Part shown: in pieces, positions 17,058 through 25,727 of the stretch
Position numbering within the stretch: the stretch's first letter is position 1
Layout of the letters: the number at the start of each line of letters is the position of its first letter
Source: Niastella soli
GTDB taxonomy: Bacteria; Bacteroidota; Bacteroidia; Chitinophagales; Chitinophagaceae
DNA length: 64,000 nucleotides
Direction of reading: 5' to 3'
Assembly: GCF_017742245.1 (NCBI RefSeq)
Contig: NZ_JAGHKO010000005.1
Coordinates: forward strand, 310,001 to 374,000
Position numbers and translations under genes: made by a program
Notes under the pieces: generated by a model
Databases searched by the model: none
Seen by the model: only the letters and a program-made list of their open reading frames with translations
Told to the model about the DNA's origin: nothing

Positions 17058-19469
17058 ATGCAGCGTAGTCGATATTCCTTACTCATTATCTGTATCCTTT
17101 TCCAATATGCCCTGTATGCACAATCGGCCAGGGTGCGGGAAGATTTTGATAATAACTGGACCTTTCATTTGGGCGAGGTGCCACATGCTAAAGACCTTGA
17201 TCTTAATGATGCCTCCTGGCGCAAGTTGAATGTACCCCACGACTGGAGCATTGAGCTGCCATTCGATTCAACAAGCCCTACCGGCAATGGTGGGGGTGCG
17301 TTGCGCGGCGGGTTGGGTTGGTACCGCAAAACATTTACGGTGCCGGCAACCGACAAAGGCAAGATCATTTATATAGATTTTGATGGCGTATACCGTAATA
17401 GTGAAGTGTTCATTAACGGGCATTCACTGGGTATGCGGCCAAACGGATATCTCACTTTCCGTTATGAACTCTCGCCGTTTTTGAATTATGGTGGAAAGAA
17501 TGTGATTGCCGTAAAAGTTGATAACAGTCAGCAGCCCAATAGCCGCTGGTACAGCGGCAGCGGTATCTATCGCAATGTATGGCTGGTGAAAACCGGTACC
17601 ACTCATATTGTGAACTGGGGTACCTATGCTAAATCCTCCGTTACGGGTTCTTCAGCAAGAGTTACCATTACCTCTTCATTAACCGGCACCGGCGAATATT
17701 GCGATGTTACCACTACCATTCTAAATGCAGCTGGCAGCCCCGTTGGCACGCAAACACAAAAAGGATTGCATATAGGTTCCCTGCAAACGCTTCCGCAGAC
17801 CTTTAACATTCCTGCACCGGTTTTATGGAGCCTCGAAAACCCCTACCTCTACAAGGCGGTAACCAAAGTGACCAGTAAAGGAAAGGTGACAGATGAGTAT
17901 ACTACCACATTTGGTATCCGTAGTTATAAATTCGATGTCGATAAAGGGTTTTTCCTCAATGGAAAACAGGTGAAAATTGTAGGGGTGTGCAATCATCACG
18001 ACCTGGGTTGTTTGGGTACAGCCATCAATACCCGGGCCCTGGAGCGTCAGTTACAGATCCTGAAAGGGATGGGAGTGAATGGCATTCGTACCTCGCATAA
18101 TCCACCGGCACCCGAATTGTTGGACCTGTGCGATAAAATGGGTTTTGTAGTGATGGACGAAGCTTTTGATATGTGGAAGCGGTCCAAAACGCAATTCGAT
18201 TACAGCAAGGACTTTGACGAATGGTATAAACAGGACCTGAAAGACCAGGTGTTGCGCGATCGCAATCACCCTTCAGTATTTATCTGGAGTGTGGGCAATG
18301 AGATCCCGGAGCAACACGCAAAAGATGGCGATACTTCAGGTGTGGCATATTTGCGGGAGATGCAACGGATCATAAGCAGCCTCGACGACCGGCCAACCGT
18401 TACCGCTAATAATCATATTGGCGATAACAACCAGTTGTTAAAGTCTGGCATCAACGACCTGATTGGTTATAATTACCATCATGAAAGCTGGCCGCCGGAT
18501 GTGGTGCAGCAAAAATGGGGTCGCAAACCATTTATTGTAACGGAATCGGTATCGGCCATACAATCAAGAGGCCATTACGACATGCCTTCAGACAGTATGC
18601 GTGTTTGGCCACAGCGATGGGACCTCCCCGTCAAAGGCGCCAATCCCGATCTTACCTGTTCAGCTTATGAAAACTGTTATACCCCCTGGGGTTCTACCCA
18701 TATGGCCACGTTGAAAATGTTTTTAAAGCATGAAAGCATCAGCGGTATGTTCGTGTGGACCGGGTTTGATTATATAGGCGAACCAACCCCATATCCGTGG
18801 CCAGCCCGCAGTTCTTATTTTGGTATTGTAGACCTGGCCGGGTTCCCCAAAGATGTTTATTATTTGTACCAAAGTCTGTTCACTACCAAAGATATGTTGC
18901 ACCTGTTCCCGCACTGGAACTGGAAAGCAGGGCAAACAGTAGACATGTGGGCTTATTACAATAATGCCGATGAAGTGGAACTGTTCATCAATGGCAAATC
19001 GCAGGGCGTAAAAAAGAAAACAGGAGATGACCTGCATGTAATGTGGCGGGTGTCATTTGAAGCGGGCAAGGTAGAAGCGGTATCAAAAAAGAATGGAAAA
19101 GTGGTGGCTACCCAGGTGATCAAAACGGCCGGTGCACCAGCAAAAATAATTTTACAGGCAGATAGAAATGCGATCAAAGGAGATGGAAAAGACCTGTCGT
19201 TTGTTACGGTAAAAGTGGTAGATAAAGATGGTAACCTGGTACCCGATGCCGCTAATAATATTCAATTCAAAGTAAGTGGTGCCGGGTTTATAGCAGGCGT
19301 TGATAATGGTTGCCAAACCAGCCTGGAGCCATTCAAAGCCAGCGAACATACAGCATTCAATGGATTGTGTTTGGCTGTGGTGCAGTCAAACGGAAAACCT
19401 GGCATAATAAAATTACAGGCCCAATCAGCAGGGTTGACCGCTGCTACCATCGATATTACGGGTAAGTAG
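17058..19469 (+). CDS. Glycoside hydrolase family 2 (beta-galactosidase-like)
   Basis: An 803-aa secreted enzyme with a signal peptide cleaved near LYAQS (about 22). Order: GH2 sugar-binding domain (about 25-180), immunoglobulin-like domain (185-290), TIM barrel (295-600) with acid/base E415 in VGNEIPE and nucleophile E496 in VTESVS, a DUF4982-type domain, and a C-terminal Ig-like invasin-type domain (about 700-800). Family members hydrolyse beta-galactosides, beta-mannosides or beta-glucuronides; the linkage here is not determined. It lies 73 bp after the sulfate exporter on the same strand and completes the enzyme set of region 1. Confidence 0.9.
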   Translation: MQRSRYSLLIICILFQYALYAQSARVREDFDNNWTFHLGEVPHAKDLDLNDASWRKLNVPHDWSIELPFDSTSPTGNGGGALRGGLGWYRKTFTVPATDKGKIIYIDFDGVYRNSEVFINGHSLGMRPNGYLTFRYELSPFLNYGGKNVIAVKVDNSQQPNSRWYSGSGIYRNVWLVKTGTTHIVNWGTYAKSSVTGSSARVTITSSLTGTGEYCDVTTTILNAAGSPVGTQTQKGLHIGSLQTLPQTFNIPAPVLWSLENPYLYKAVTKVTSKGKVTDEYTTTFGIRSYKFDVDKGFFLNGKQVKIVGVCNHHDLGCLGTAINTRALERQLQILKGMGVNGIRTSHNPPAPELLDLCDKMGFVVMDEAFDMWKRSKTQFDYSKDFDEWYKQDLKDQVLRDRNHPSVFIWSVGNEIPEQHAKDGDTSGVAYLREMQRIISSLDDRPTVTANNHIGDNNQLLKSGINDLIGYNYHHESWPPDVVQQKWGRKPFIVTESVSAIQSRGHYDMPSDSMRVWPQRWDLPVKGANPDLTCSAYENCYTPWGSTHMATLKMFLKHESISGMFVWTGFDYIGEPTPYPWPARSSYFGIVDLAGFPKDVYYLYQSLFTTKDMLHLFPHWNWKAGQTVDMWAYYNNADEVELFINGKSQGVKKKTGDDLHVMWRVSFEAGKVEAVSKKNGKVVATQVIKTAGAPAKIILQADRNAIKGDGKDLSFVTVKVVDKDGNLVPDAANNIQFKVSGAGFIAGVDNGCQTSLEPFKASEHTAFNGLCLAVVQSNGKPGIIKLQAQSAGLTAATIDITGK

Positions 19470-19497
19470 TAATTACTTACCCCCTAAAAATACTTTA

Positions 19498-19538
19498 CCC
19501 GAACTTTCAAGCAGGTACCAATTGCTTGTGAGTTCGGG
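19498..19538. terminator. Hairpin between convergent genes
   Basis: CCCGAACT (19498-19505) pairs with AGTTCGGG (19531-19538), and CAAGCA pairs with TGCTTG inside. It sits between the convergent GH2 gene and the minus-strand gene at 19604. No clear T-run follows, so terminator function is uncertain. Confidence 0.45.
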
Positions 19539-19603
19539 CAAAAGCGAAATATCTTCTTAATCAATAACGTGTTGCTAAAACGGGAAGTTACGGTTCTCAA
19601 TTA

Positions 19604-20113
19604 CTATTGAAAACAACCAGCTTGTAACGCCTGGAAAGTATCAGCAATTAACTCGCCGAACTTCTTTGACGTAGCTGAAGGCGCAACAGTGCCTTGTTCG
19701 GTTAATACCACATTACCAACCTGGTAATAGTTAGTGGTATTGTTGTCGAAGATCTTGTTTACGCTATTATTTTTGAAATAATAACACCGGCTAAAATTCA
19801 ATGAGTCGGTCGTAAACACGAAATTGGCTTTCATGATCTCTTTGTTAGCCTTGCTGTAGAACAATTCAACCCAGTATTTACCTTCGCGGGCCTTGCCTCT
19901 GAAAGAAGCATGATCCAGGTAGGTATTGCCATCGGTAAGCGATACCATTGAGTCGATTGTGGGCTTTTGGTTAACAAAATTGATCATTGGTTGAGCCGGA
20001 GCCTGGGTGGCAGTAGTTTTATTACTAACATACTTCGCAGTAGTGTTTTGTGCCAGGGCAGGAACGGCGACTGTGGCAAGGAGGACTGTAAACAATCCGA
20101 TTTTCGTTTTCAT
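19604..20113 (-). CDS. Secreted protein of unknown function
   Basis: A 169-aa product from the ATG at 20113, which begins a clean Sec signal (KTKIGLFTVLLATVAVPALAQ). A longer frame upstream to 20266 would place 51 hydrophilic residues before the signal and is rejected. The mature part (about 150 aa) has alternating polar and aromatic stretches (WVELFYSKANKEI, RCYYFKNNSVNKIF) that suggest a beta-rich small domain; I recognise no family. It has its own intergenic region and faces GH2 convergently, so it is probably a separate unit. Confidence 0.65.
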   Translation of the reverse strand: MKTKIGLFTVLLATVAVPALAQNTTAKYVSNKTTATQAPAQPMINFVNQKPTIDSMVSLTDGNTYLDHASFRGKAREGKYWVELFYSKANKEIMKANFVFTTDSLNFSRCYYFKNNSVNKIFDNNTTNYYQVGNVVLTEQGTVAPSATSKKFGELIADTFQALQAGCFQ

Positions 20114-20660
20114 ATACGAATGGGTTTTATTAAATCTACAATAGATATTTCGATTCTGCAAGAGAGGCATAAAAAAAGGTTTTAAGGGTAGCTTATGCAA
20201 TAATGCTAAATATGTGTTAAATACGCTGGCATTCAATTGGTTGGGCTTTGCTAATTTTTTCAGCAAGGTGATTTGAGCCTGATTAGATTTTTATTAGAGA
20301 CCCGGTTTCCTGCCCAAATTAACGCTCCGTGCATTTTGAAGGGCTTTTGGGAAAACGTCCTTAGAAAGGTATTCGAGGTAAGTATATGATTTTAATTGAA
20401 TGCTCCTGAATTCTCTGTTTTGGGAAGTTGGAGACGCTGAGAAATGAAAAATAGTAAACATAATTGCGTTTATTGATATGTGCTGGTTGGCTTTCATAAG
20501 TACACTAAAAGTTATTGGCTGGCGTTACTAAGAGTTAATAGTTATTACAATGTGAAAGCAGGCTGAAACTTTTAAACAGCCTTGTTTTCATTATCTGTTT
20601 TAACTTAATTTCGCCCGCTGATTTTCCTTTGATAAAACGTACAAAATCGTAACACACGCA
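20114..20660. other. Intergenic region, no clear features
   Basis: A 547-bp stretch between divergent genes. A 67-codon minus-strand frame at 20294-20497 lacks a ribosome site and family features and is not called. The region must hold promoters for both neighbours, but I see no confident consensus pair. Confidence 0.5.
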
Positions 20661-21725
20661 ATGAAGTCAATAACCTGGTTTACGCGCCCTGGTCGCCTGG
20701 TTGTAGCAGCCTGTCTGCCGTTTATTATGAATGCTTGTTCCAGTGGAGAGGCTAATACCGTCAACGCACAAACAACCGATTCAACAGCCAAACCCAAAGC
20801 TGAAGAAAAACCTGCTGTAGCAGATGTAACCAAACCTGCTTTAACACTCGATACAGCCCTTTTCGATCGCAATAACCTGCACCTGGCCAATGGTGATTCC
20901 TCTGGCCGCTGGCCCGTTAAAACAGCGTATCCCAACCCGGGTGCCATTCTGCCCTATAAAAGAATTGTAGCCTATTATGGTAACCTGTATTCAAAAAATA
21001 TGGGTATCCTGGGTGAATATCCACCAGATGAAATGCTGCAAAAACTGGGTGCTGAAGTGAAAAAATGGGAAGCCGCTGACCCCGCCATGCCGGTTCAGCC
21101 AGCCCTGCATTATATTTGTGTAACTGCACAGGGTAGTCCTGGCAGAGACGGTAAATACCGGTTGCGGATGCCGTTTAAACAAATTGATTCCATCCTGGGA
21201 ATTGCAGCGCGCATCAACGCCCTGGTTTTCCTGGATGTACAGGTAGGTTTCAGCAATGTACAGGCGGAAATTCCGCAACTGGAGCAATACCTGAAAATGC
21301 CGCATGTGCACCTGGGTATCGATCCTGAGTTCTCTATGAAAACAGGTAAAAGACCCGGTTCTGTGATCGGTACTATGGATGCTGCTGACATAAACTTTGT
21401 GAGCGATTACCTGGCTAATCTGGCCAAAGCCAATAACCTGCCACCCAAAATACTGGTGGTGCACCGCTTTACCCAGAACATGGTGACCAATTACAAGAAT
21501 ATCAAGCTCAATCCTAATGTACAGATCGTAATGGATATGGACGGATGGGGAGAACCTTCACTGAAACACGACAGCTACAAAGCTTATGTTTGGAGAGAGC
21601 CTGTTCAGTTCGCCGGTTTCAAACTGTTCTATAAAAATGATATCCGCAAACAGAACAGCCATATGTTGTCACCACAAGAAGTACTGGCCGAAAAGCCACA
21701 ACCGGTGTACATACAGTACCAATAA
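20661..21725 (+). CDS. Lipoprotein with TIM-barrel-like unknown domain
   Basis: A 354-aa product. The signal ends in MNACSS, with the lipidated Cys near residue 26, followed by a Thr/Lys/Ala-rich linker to about residue 65. The remaining 290 residues contain regularly spaced strand ends (IVAYYGNLY, HYICVTAQGSPG, ALVFLDVQVG, HVHLGIDPEFSM, ILVVHRF, VQIVMDMDGWG), which suggests a TIM barrel. Acidic residues at strand ends (DPE, DMDG) could be catalytic. I do not recognise the family; a glycosidase-like surface hydrolase is a guess. It is monocistronic, with a terminator right behind it. Confidence 0.65.
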   Translation: MKSITWFTRPGRLVVAACLPFIMNACSSGEANTVNAQTTDSTAKPKAEEKPAVADVTKPALTLDTALFDRNNLHLANGDSSGRWPVKTAYPNPGAILPYKRIVAYYGNLYSKNMGILGEYPPDEMLQKLGAEVKKWEAADPAMPVQPALHYICVTAQGSPGRDGKYRLRMPFKQIDSILGIAARINALVFLDVQVGFSNVQAEIPQLEQYLKMPHVHLGIDPEFSMKTGKRPGSVIGTMDAADINFVSDYLANLAKANNLPPKILVVHRFTQNMVTNYKNIKLNPNVQIVMDMDGWGEPSLKHDSYKAYVWREPVQFAGFKLFYKNDIRKQNSHMLSPQEVLAEKPQPVYIQYQ

Positions 21726-21756
21726 AAAATACCTGTAGGTAAAAATAGAAAATGGA

Positions 21757-21792
21757 GGGTGTCTTCAAAAGCGATTTTGGGGCACCCTTTTT
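21757..21792 (+). terminator. Rho-independent terminator
   Basis: GGGTG (21757-21761) pairs with CACCC (21783-21787), and CAAAA (21666 frame offset removed; 21766-21770) pairs with TTTTG (21775-21779). A T-run follows at 21788. It ends the lipoprotein gene 32 bp upstream. Confidence 0.75.
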
Positions 21793-21826
21793 CATTTCCC
21801 CCAATTGCTCCTGGAATTTTGATGAC

Positions 21827-21928
21827 CTGGCAGGGACCTAACAAGGACCTAACAAGGACCTAACAAGGACCTAACAAGGACATAACAGGGATAAAGTCCC
21901 TGTTATGTCCGGGCAAGCTCCCTGCCAG
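21827..21928. repeat. Nested structure: 11-mer tandem inside two hairpins
   Basis: Four exact copies of GGACCTAACAA and a fifth variant (21834-21888) run into a perfect 13-bp hairpin, GACATAACAGGGA / TCCCTGTTATGTC (21879-21909). An outer 10-bp stem, CTGGCAGGGA (21827-21836) with TCCCTGCCAG (21919-21928), encloses both. Confidence 0.85.
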
Positions 21929-22238
21929 CCCCTTGGGACTTTGGCTGAAGCCATTCTCTGGGCCGTTTACTTTTAATATATCCTTCTTTTTATTTCACTG
22001 TGACTTTGCGATAACCTGCCGATACAGAGTATGGCAATTTGTCATTAAATGTGTATATTTAGCTACACAAGTAAATTGATACCCTTTCAAACCCGGTTTT
22101 AATTCAAGGGCGGGTCGCCCAATCCTGTAAGGCCCCTTTTTAGATCCTGATAGAAATAATAGAAAAGACCAACCTGAACAGGATGTTTTTCGTACAAATA
22201 AGATATGAGACTTTTTTGTGGCCCCTATTAAAACTTGA
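21929..22238. other. Upstream region of type IX cargo gene
   Basis: A 310-bp AT-rich stretch with no credible coding frame. It should contain the promoter of the gene at 22239; TATATTTAG near 22056 resembles a -7 box, but no well-spaced TTTG accompanies it. Confidence 0.4.
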
Positions 22239-24668
22239 ATGAAAAAATATTTACTCTGTTTTGCTGCGATCTTTATAGCAGTATCTGCCTTTTGTCAGAT
22301 GCAGACCTGTCCAACAAATATCAATTTTGGCACAGGGGACCTGTCCTTTTGGTCAGCCACAACGGGGTTGATGAATGGTCCTACACAGAGTTATCCGGCG
22401 CCCAATACCGGTCTCACTTCGATTTCGGAATATTCCATAAGCAATACAGGTATACAGGTGATCACCAGCTCTACCAGTGATCCATTTGGCTTTTTTCCCA
22501 CCGTTCCCACTATTAATGGGTATGCCTACAATTATTCTATTATGCTGGGGTCAACGGCTACCTCGCGGGCACTGGGACAAAATGGTCGAAATCCCGGGGG
22601 CTTTACGCGTGCCGTTACTTATACTATTAATGTTCCGCCCGGATCTGTATCAGATCCCTATACCATGACCTATGCCTACGCCATGGTGCTGGAAAATGGA
22701 ACGCATAATTCAAATGAACAACCGCTGTTTAAAGCTACTTTAAGCACACACGATAGTATCATTACCTGCGCCTCGCCTGGTTATTACCTGCCAACTTTTA
22801 ATAATGCAGCAGGCGGCAATGGAGGTTCTGGTACCGGCGCAACCCTCGATTCGGCCGCAGCCAAAGCCAATGGATTTACCAACAGCCCCGTTCCATTTAT
22901 GAATTTTTCGGGGAACAATTCCAGTGGCACATTGCTGTATGATGTTTGGACGAAAGGCTGGACGGAAGTTACTTTCGATCTTTCGCCATACCGGGGACAA
23001 CAGGTTTCCCTGACCTTTGAAGCAGACAATTGCCGGCCAGGCGCCCACTTTGCCTATGCATATGTAGCCCTTCGAAATACCTGTGCCGGATTGGAGATCA
23101 GCGGAAAACAAATTGCCTGTACCAACACCACTGTTGAATATTCGGTGCCGGCACTGGCTGGCGCTACCTACGATTGGACGGTGCCCGCTGGCTGGACGAT
23201 CATCTCAGGGGCCAATTCAAATATTATAAATGTAATGGTAGGCGCTAATGGGGGAAAGGTTACCAGCCATGAAGTAAATGGCTGCGCCGATCTGCGTGAC
23301 ACGATCGATATTACCACCAAACCGCCTACAGTAGCGGGTAGAATAATGAGCGATACGACCATTTGCTCCGGGATCAATAGCGTTCCGTTATCGCTTACCG
23401 ATGAAGTAGGTAGTGTAGTGAAATGGGTGGCCTCAACCGATGGGGTCAGTTGGCGGGAAATAGCTGTGACCAATGATAAGTATACGGCACAGAACCTTTT
23501 AACTTCAACCCGGTATGCGGCGCTGGTGCAAAACGGCCCTGCCTGTAACATAGATACCAGTGTGGCAGCTTTTGTTACGGTAGATCCCAAGTCGAATGGA
23601 GGAAAAGTAAGCCCGGATCTCTCCAATGTTTGTCTGAACGAAAATACCCGTCCTTTACTGTCATTGATCGGATACACCGGTGGGGTAATGAACTGGCAAT
23701 CGTCTGTAAATAATGCCAGTTGGAATAGTTTTTCACCTGCTTACCCAAATCCTACTTTCCAGGCTGGCCCAATTACCCAGACCATGTATTACCGTGCGGT
23801 GGTGAAAAGCGGTGTTTGCCCTGCCGATACCAGTGATATGGCTACCATAAAATTTTTCAATGTGCCGGCGCCAGCTGCCACCATAGATCCTGAAAATATT
23901 TCCATTTGTTATGGTACCTCAACCGTGCTGAATGCTACTATAACAACGGGTACAAACTATACCTGGAGCAATAACGTGCCTTTGGCGCCCGGTGGAAGTG
24001 GAGTGGTGCCATCACTGCCATACTCGATAAGCTCCACGGCCTCGCCAAAAGTAACTTCCAATGTGGTGTTGTCGGTTACCAATGCCGGTTGCCCTAACCC
24101 GTTAAAAGATACCTTCCATATTGATGTAACAAAGCCCATCATAGTAAACGCAGGCAATGATACTGCGGTGGTTATCAACCAGCCTTTACAATTCAATGCT
24201 ACGGTTAATGACCCCAATGCCAATCGCTGGAGCTGGAATCCTCCAACCGGTTTGAACTTTGTCAGTATCCCCAACCCGATTGGCATGTACAATGAAACTG
24301 CGCCTGCAGCCATCACCTATGTGGTAAAGGCGGAAACCGCAGCCGGTTGTAATGGTACCGATACCATTACGGTTAAAATTTTTAAAACAGGTGCCGATAT
24401 CTTTATGCCATCCGGCTTTACACCTAATGGCGATGGCCACAATGATGTCATCCGCCCAATAATGGCAGGCATTAAACAATTGATCTACTTCAGGGTATAT
24501 AATCGCTGGGGCCAACTGGTTTTCAGTACCAGCGAAGTGAACAAAGGCTGGGATGGCAATCTCGGTGGCTCCCAACAATCGTCCCAGAATTTTGTGTATA
24601 TGGTACAGGCGATAGATTATACCGGCAAAACAATTGTTAAACGGGGGAGTTTTGTACTGGTGCGCTAA
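22239..24668 (+). CDS. Secreted multi-Ig protein with T9SS type B sorting domain
   Basis: An 809-aa product with a Sec signal (KKYLLCFAAIFIAVSAFCQ). The N-terminal 300 residues form a beta-rich domain, then PKD/Ig-like repeats follow to about residue 720 (for example GATYDWTVPAGW and ITTGTNYTWSNN). The last 85 residues are a gliding-motility-associated C-terminal domain: PSGFTPNGDGHNDVIRP, FRVYNRWGQLVF, GWDG and a final GSFVLVR. This is the type B signal that sends cargo through the type IX secretion system to the cell surface or medium. Likely role: surface adhesin or structural protein; no enzyme domain is visible. Confidence 0.85.
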   Translation: MKKYLLCFAAIFIAVSAFCQMQTCPTNINFGTGDLSFWSATTGLMNGPTQSYPAPNTGLTSISEYSISNTGIQVITSSTSDPFGFFPTVPTINGYAYNYSIMLGSTATSRALGQNGRNPGGFTRAVTYTINVPPGSVSDPYTMTYAYAMVLENGTHNSNEQPLFKATLSTHDSIITCASPGYYLPTFNNAAGGNGGSGTGATLDSAAAKANGFTNSPVPFMNFSGNNSSGTLLYDVWTKGWTEVTFDLSPYRGQQVSLTFEADNCRPGAHFAYAYVALRNTCAGLEISGKQIACTNTTVEYSVPALAGATYDWTVPAGWTIISGANSNIINVMVGANGGKVTSHEVNGCADLRDTIDITTKPPTVAGRIMSDTTICSGINSVPLSLTDEVGSVVKWVASTDGVSWREIAVTNDKYTAQNLLTSTRYAALVQNGPACNIDTSVAAFVTVDPKSNGGKVSPDLSNVCLNENTRPLLSLIGYTGGVMNWQSSVNNASWNSFSPAYPNPTFQAGPITQTMYYRAVVKSGVCPADTSDMATIKFFNVPAPAATIDPENISICYGTSTVLNATITTGTNYTWSNNVPLAPGGSGVVPSLPYSISSTASPKVTSNVVLSVTNAGCPNPLKDTFHIDVTKPIIVNAGNDTAVVINQPLQFNATVNDPNANRWSWNPPTGLNFVSIPNPIGMYNETAPAAITYVVKAETAAGCNGTDTITVKIFKTGADIFMPSGFTPNGDGHNDVIRPIMAGIKQLIYFRVYNRWGQLVFSTSEVNKGWDGNLGGSQQSSQNFVYMVQAIDYTGKTIVKRGSFVLVR

Positions 24669-24850
24669 TCCTATGCACCAAAAATGCTTCAGTTTTTATT
24701 ACAACTAATTATCAGGCCCGGGCGACATTAGCGCCTTTTCTGAATGTGTACCTGGTACGGGTGTGTATTTTTTATACATGCATTTTTTGACATAACAATA
24801 ACGCTATCAGTAAGCGACGTTTATAGTTTACATAAAAGCGATAATTTTTT

Positions 24851-24882
24851 TTTGTTGATAAGGATGCGTATTTATAACTTGG
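24851..24882 (+). promoter_or_regulatory. Bacteroidota-type promoter for sigma factor gene
   Basis: TTTG at 24851-24854, a 20-nt spacer and TAACTTGG at 24875-24882 match TTTG-N20-TAnnTTTG with one mismatch. The predicted start is about 60 nt before the ATG at 24949. Confidence 0.6.
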
Positions 24883-24948
24883 GTCCATTACCTTACGACT
24901 GTATTTTCTGTTAATGTAATATCCTTTGATACCGCAAAGAGTACTAAT

Positions 24949-25530
24949 ATGACAGATGCGCAAATTATGCAGAAGATCCTGGTGAAGGACCCTGAGGCGT
25001 TCAATGAAGTGTATAATAAACTTTATCGAAAATTATTTCATTTTGCCAATAGCCTTATCGGGAACACAGAAGAAGCCAGGGACATTGTGGCTGAATCCTT
25101 TATTAAACTTTGGTCTCATGATCATTCTTTTTCCAACATGTCACATCTGGAGGCCCACCTCTATACTACTATAAAAAATGCCTGTATCGATTATTTACGC
25201 CGGGATAAATTGAAAGCTAAAATTGAGCACCGGCTTGTTCAGGCTGAAATTATCAGCGAGAATGTAATCGAAAAAAAATACCAGGAGGCCGAACTGGTGC
25301 AGATCCTGTACGACCGGATCAATCAATTGCCCGATAGAATGCAACAGGTATTCAAACTAACCTATCTTGATGGCTTTAGCAGAACGGAGATAGCGCAAAT
25401 GTTGAACCTGTCTGAAAATACGATCCGCAATACCAATGCGGCTGCCATGAAAGCACTTAGGTTAACCCTGGGTGTTGAACAGGTATTGATCCTGATCTTT
25501 ATCGCTGTTCTTTATATGCTAGCGGCCTAA
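24949..25530 (+). CDS. ECF RNA polymerase sigma-70 factor (FecI-like)
   Basis: A 193-aa sigma factor. Region 2 spans about 10-75 (FNEVYNKLYRKLFHFANSLIG, then EARDIVAESFIKLW), and region 4 about 125-175 (LPDRMQQVFKLTYLDGFSRTEIAQMLNLSENTIRN) with the DNA-binding helix-turn-helix. A hydrophobic C-terminal tail (VLILIFIAVLYMLAA) is typical of Bacteroidota FecI-like sigmas and may hold the factor at the membrane. The anti-sigma gene fecR and an STN-type SusC receptor follow, so it should activate this locus when substrate binds the receptor. Confidence 0.9.
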   Translation: MTDAQIMQKILVKDPEAFNEVYNKLYRKLFHFANSLIGNTEEARDIVAESFIKLWSHDHSFSNMSHLEAHLYTTIKNACIDYLRRDKLKAKIEHRLVQAEIISENVIEKKYQEAELVQILYDRINQLPDRMQQVFKLTYLDGFSRTEIAQMLNLSENTIRNTNAAAMKALRLTLGVEQVLILIFIAVLYMLAA

Positions 25531-25676
25531 AGGGAATCCTGTAGATGCTTTTTTTAAATACCTGATTTAAAACTTATTGCCGTATTAGCGCTAATATGTC
25601 CCATCCCAAAAAGTACAGATTCTCATAAAAAAAGTATAAAAATTAACAAAGGCACTGGTACAAAGTTTCCGTTCAT

Positions 25677-25693
25677 CCGTAATTTATATAGCC
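25677..25693 (+). promoter_or_regulatory. Shared fecR upstream motif (copy 1)
   Basis: CCG then TTATATAGCC (25677-25693) lies 35 nt before the fecR start. A close match, CCG then TTATATAGGC, lies at 45221-45235 before the second fecR. It may be an ECF-type promoter element; this rests on two copies only. Confidence 0.35.
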
Positions 25694-25727
25694 CGGACCT
25701 TCGATAACCCTTTTAAATCATTGTGTA

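Noticed and set aside
20294-20497. 67-codon minus-strand frame in the 20.1-20.7 kb intergenic region
   Set aside because: It has no signal peptide, no domain and no convincing start context; kept as intergenic.
23168-23677. 169-codon minus-strand frame opposite the type IX cargo gene
   Set aside because: It is a shadow of the Ig-repeat coding sequence with no recognisable domain.
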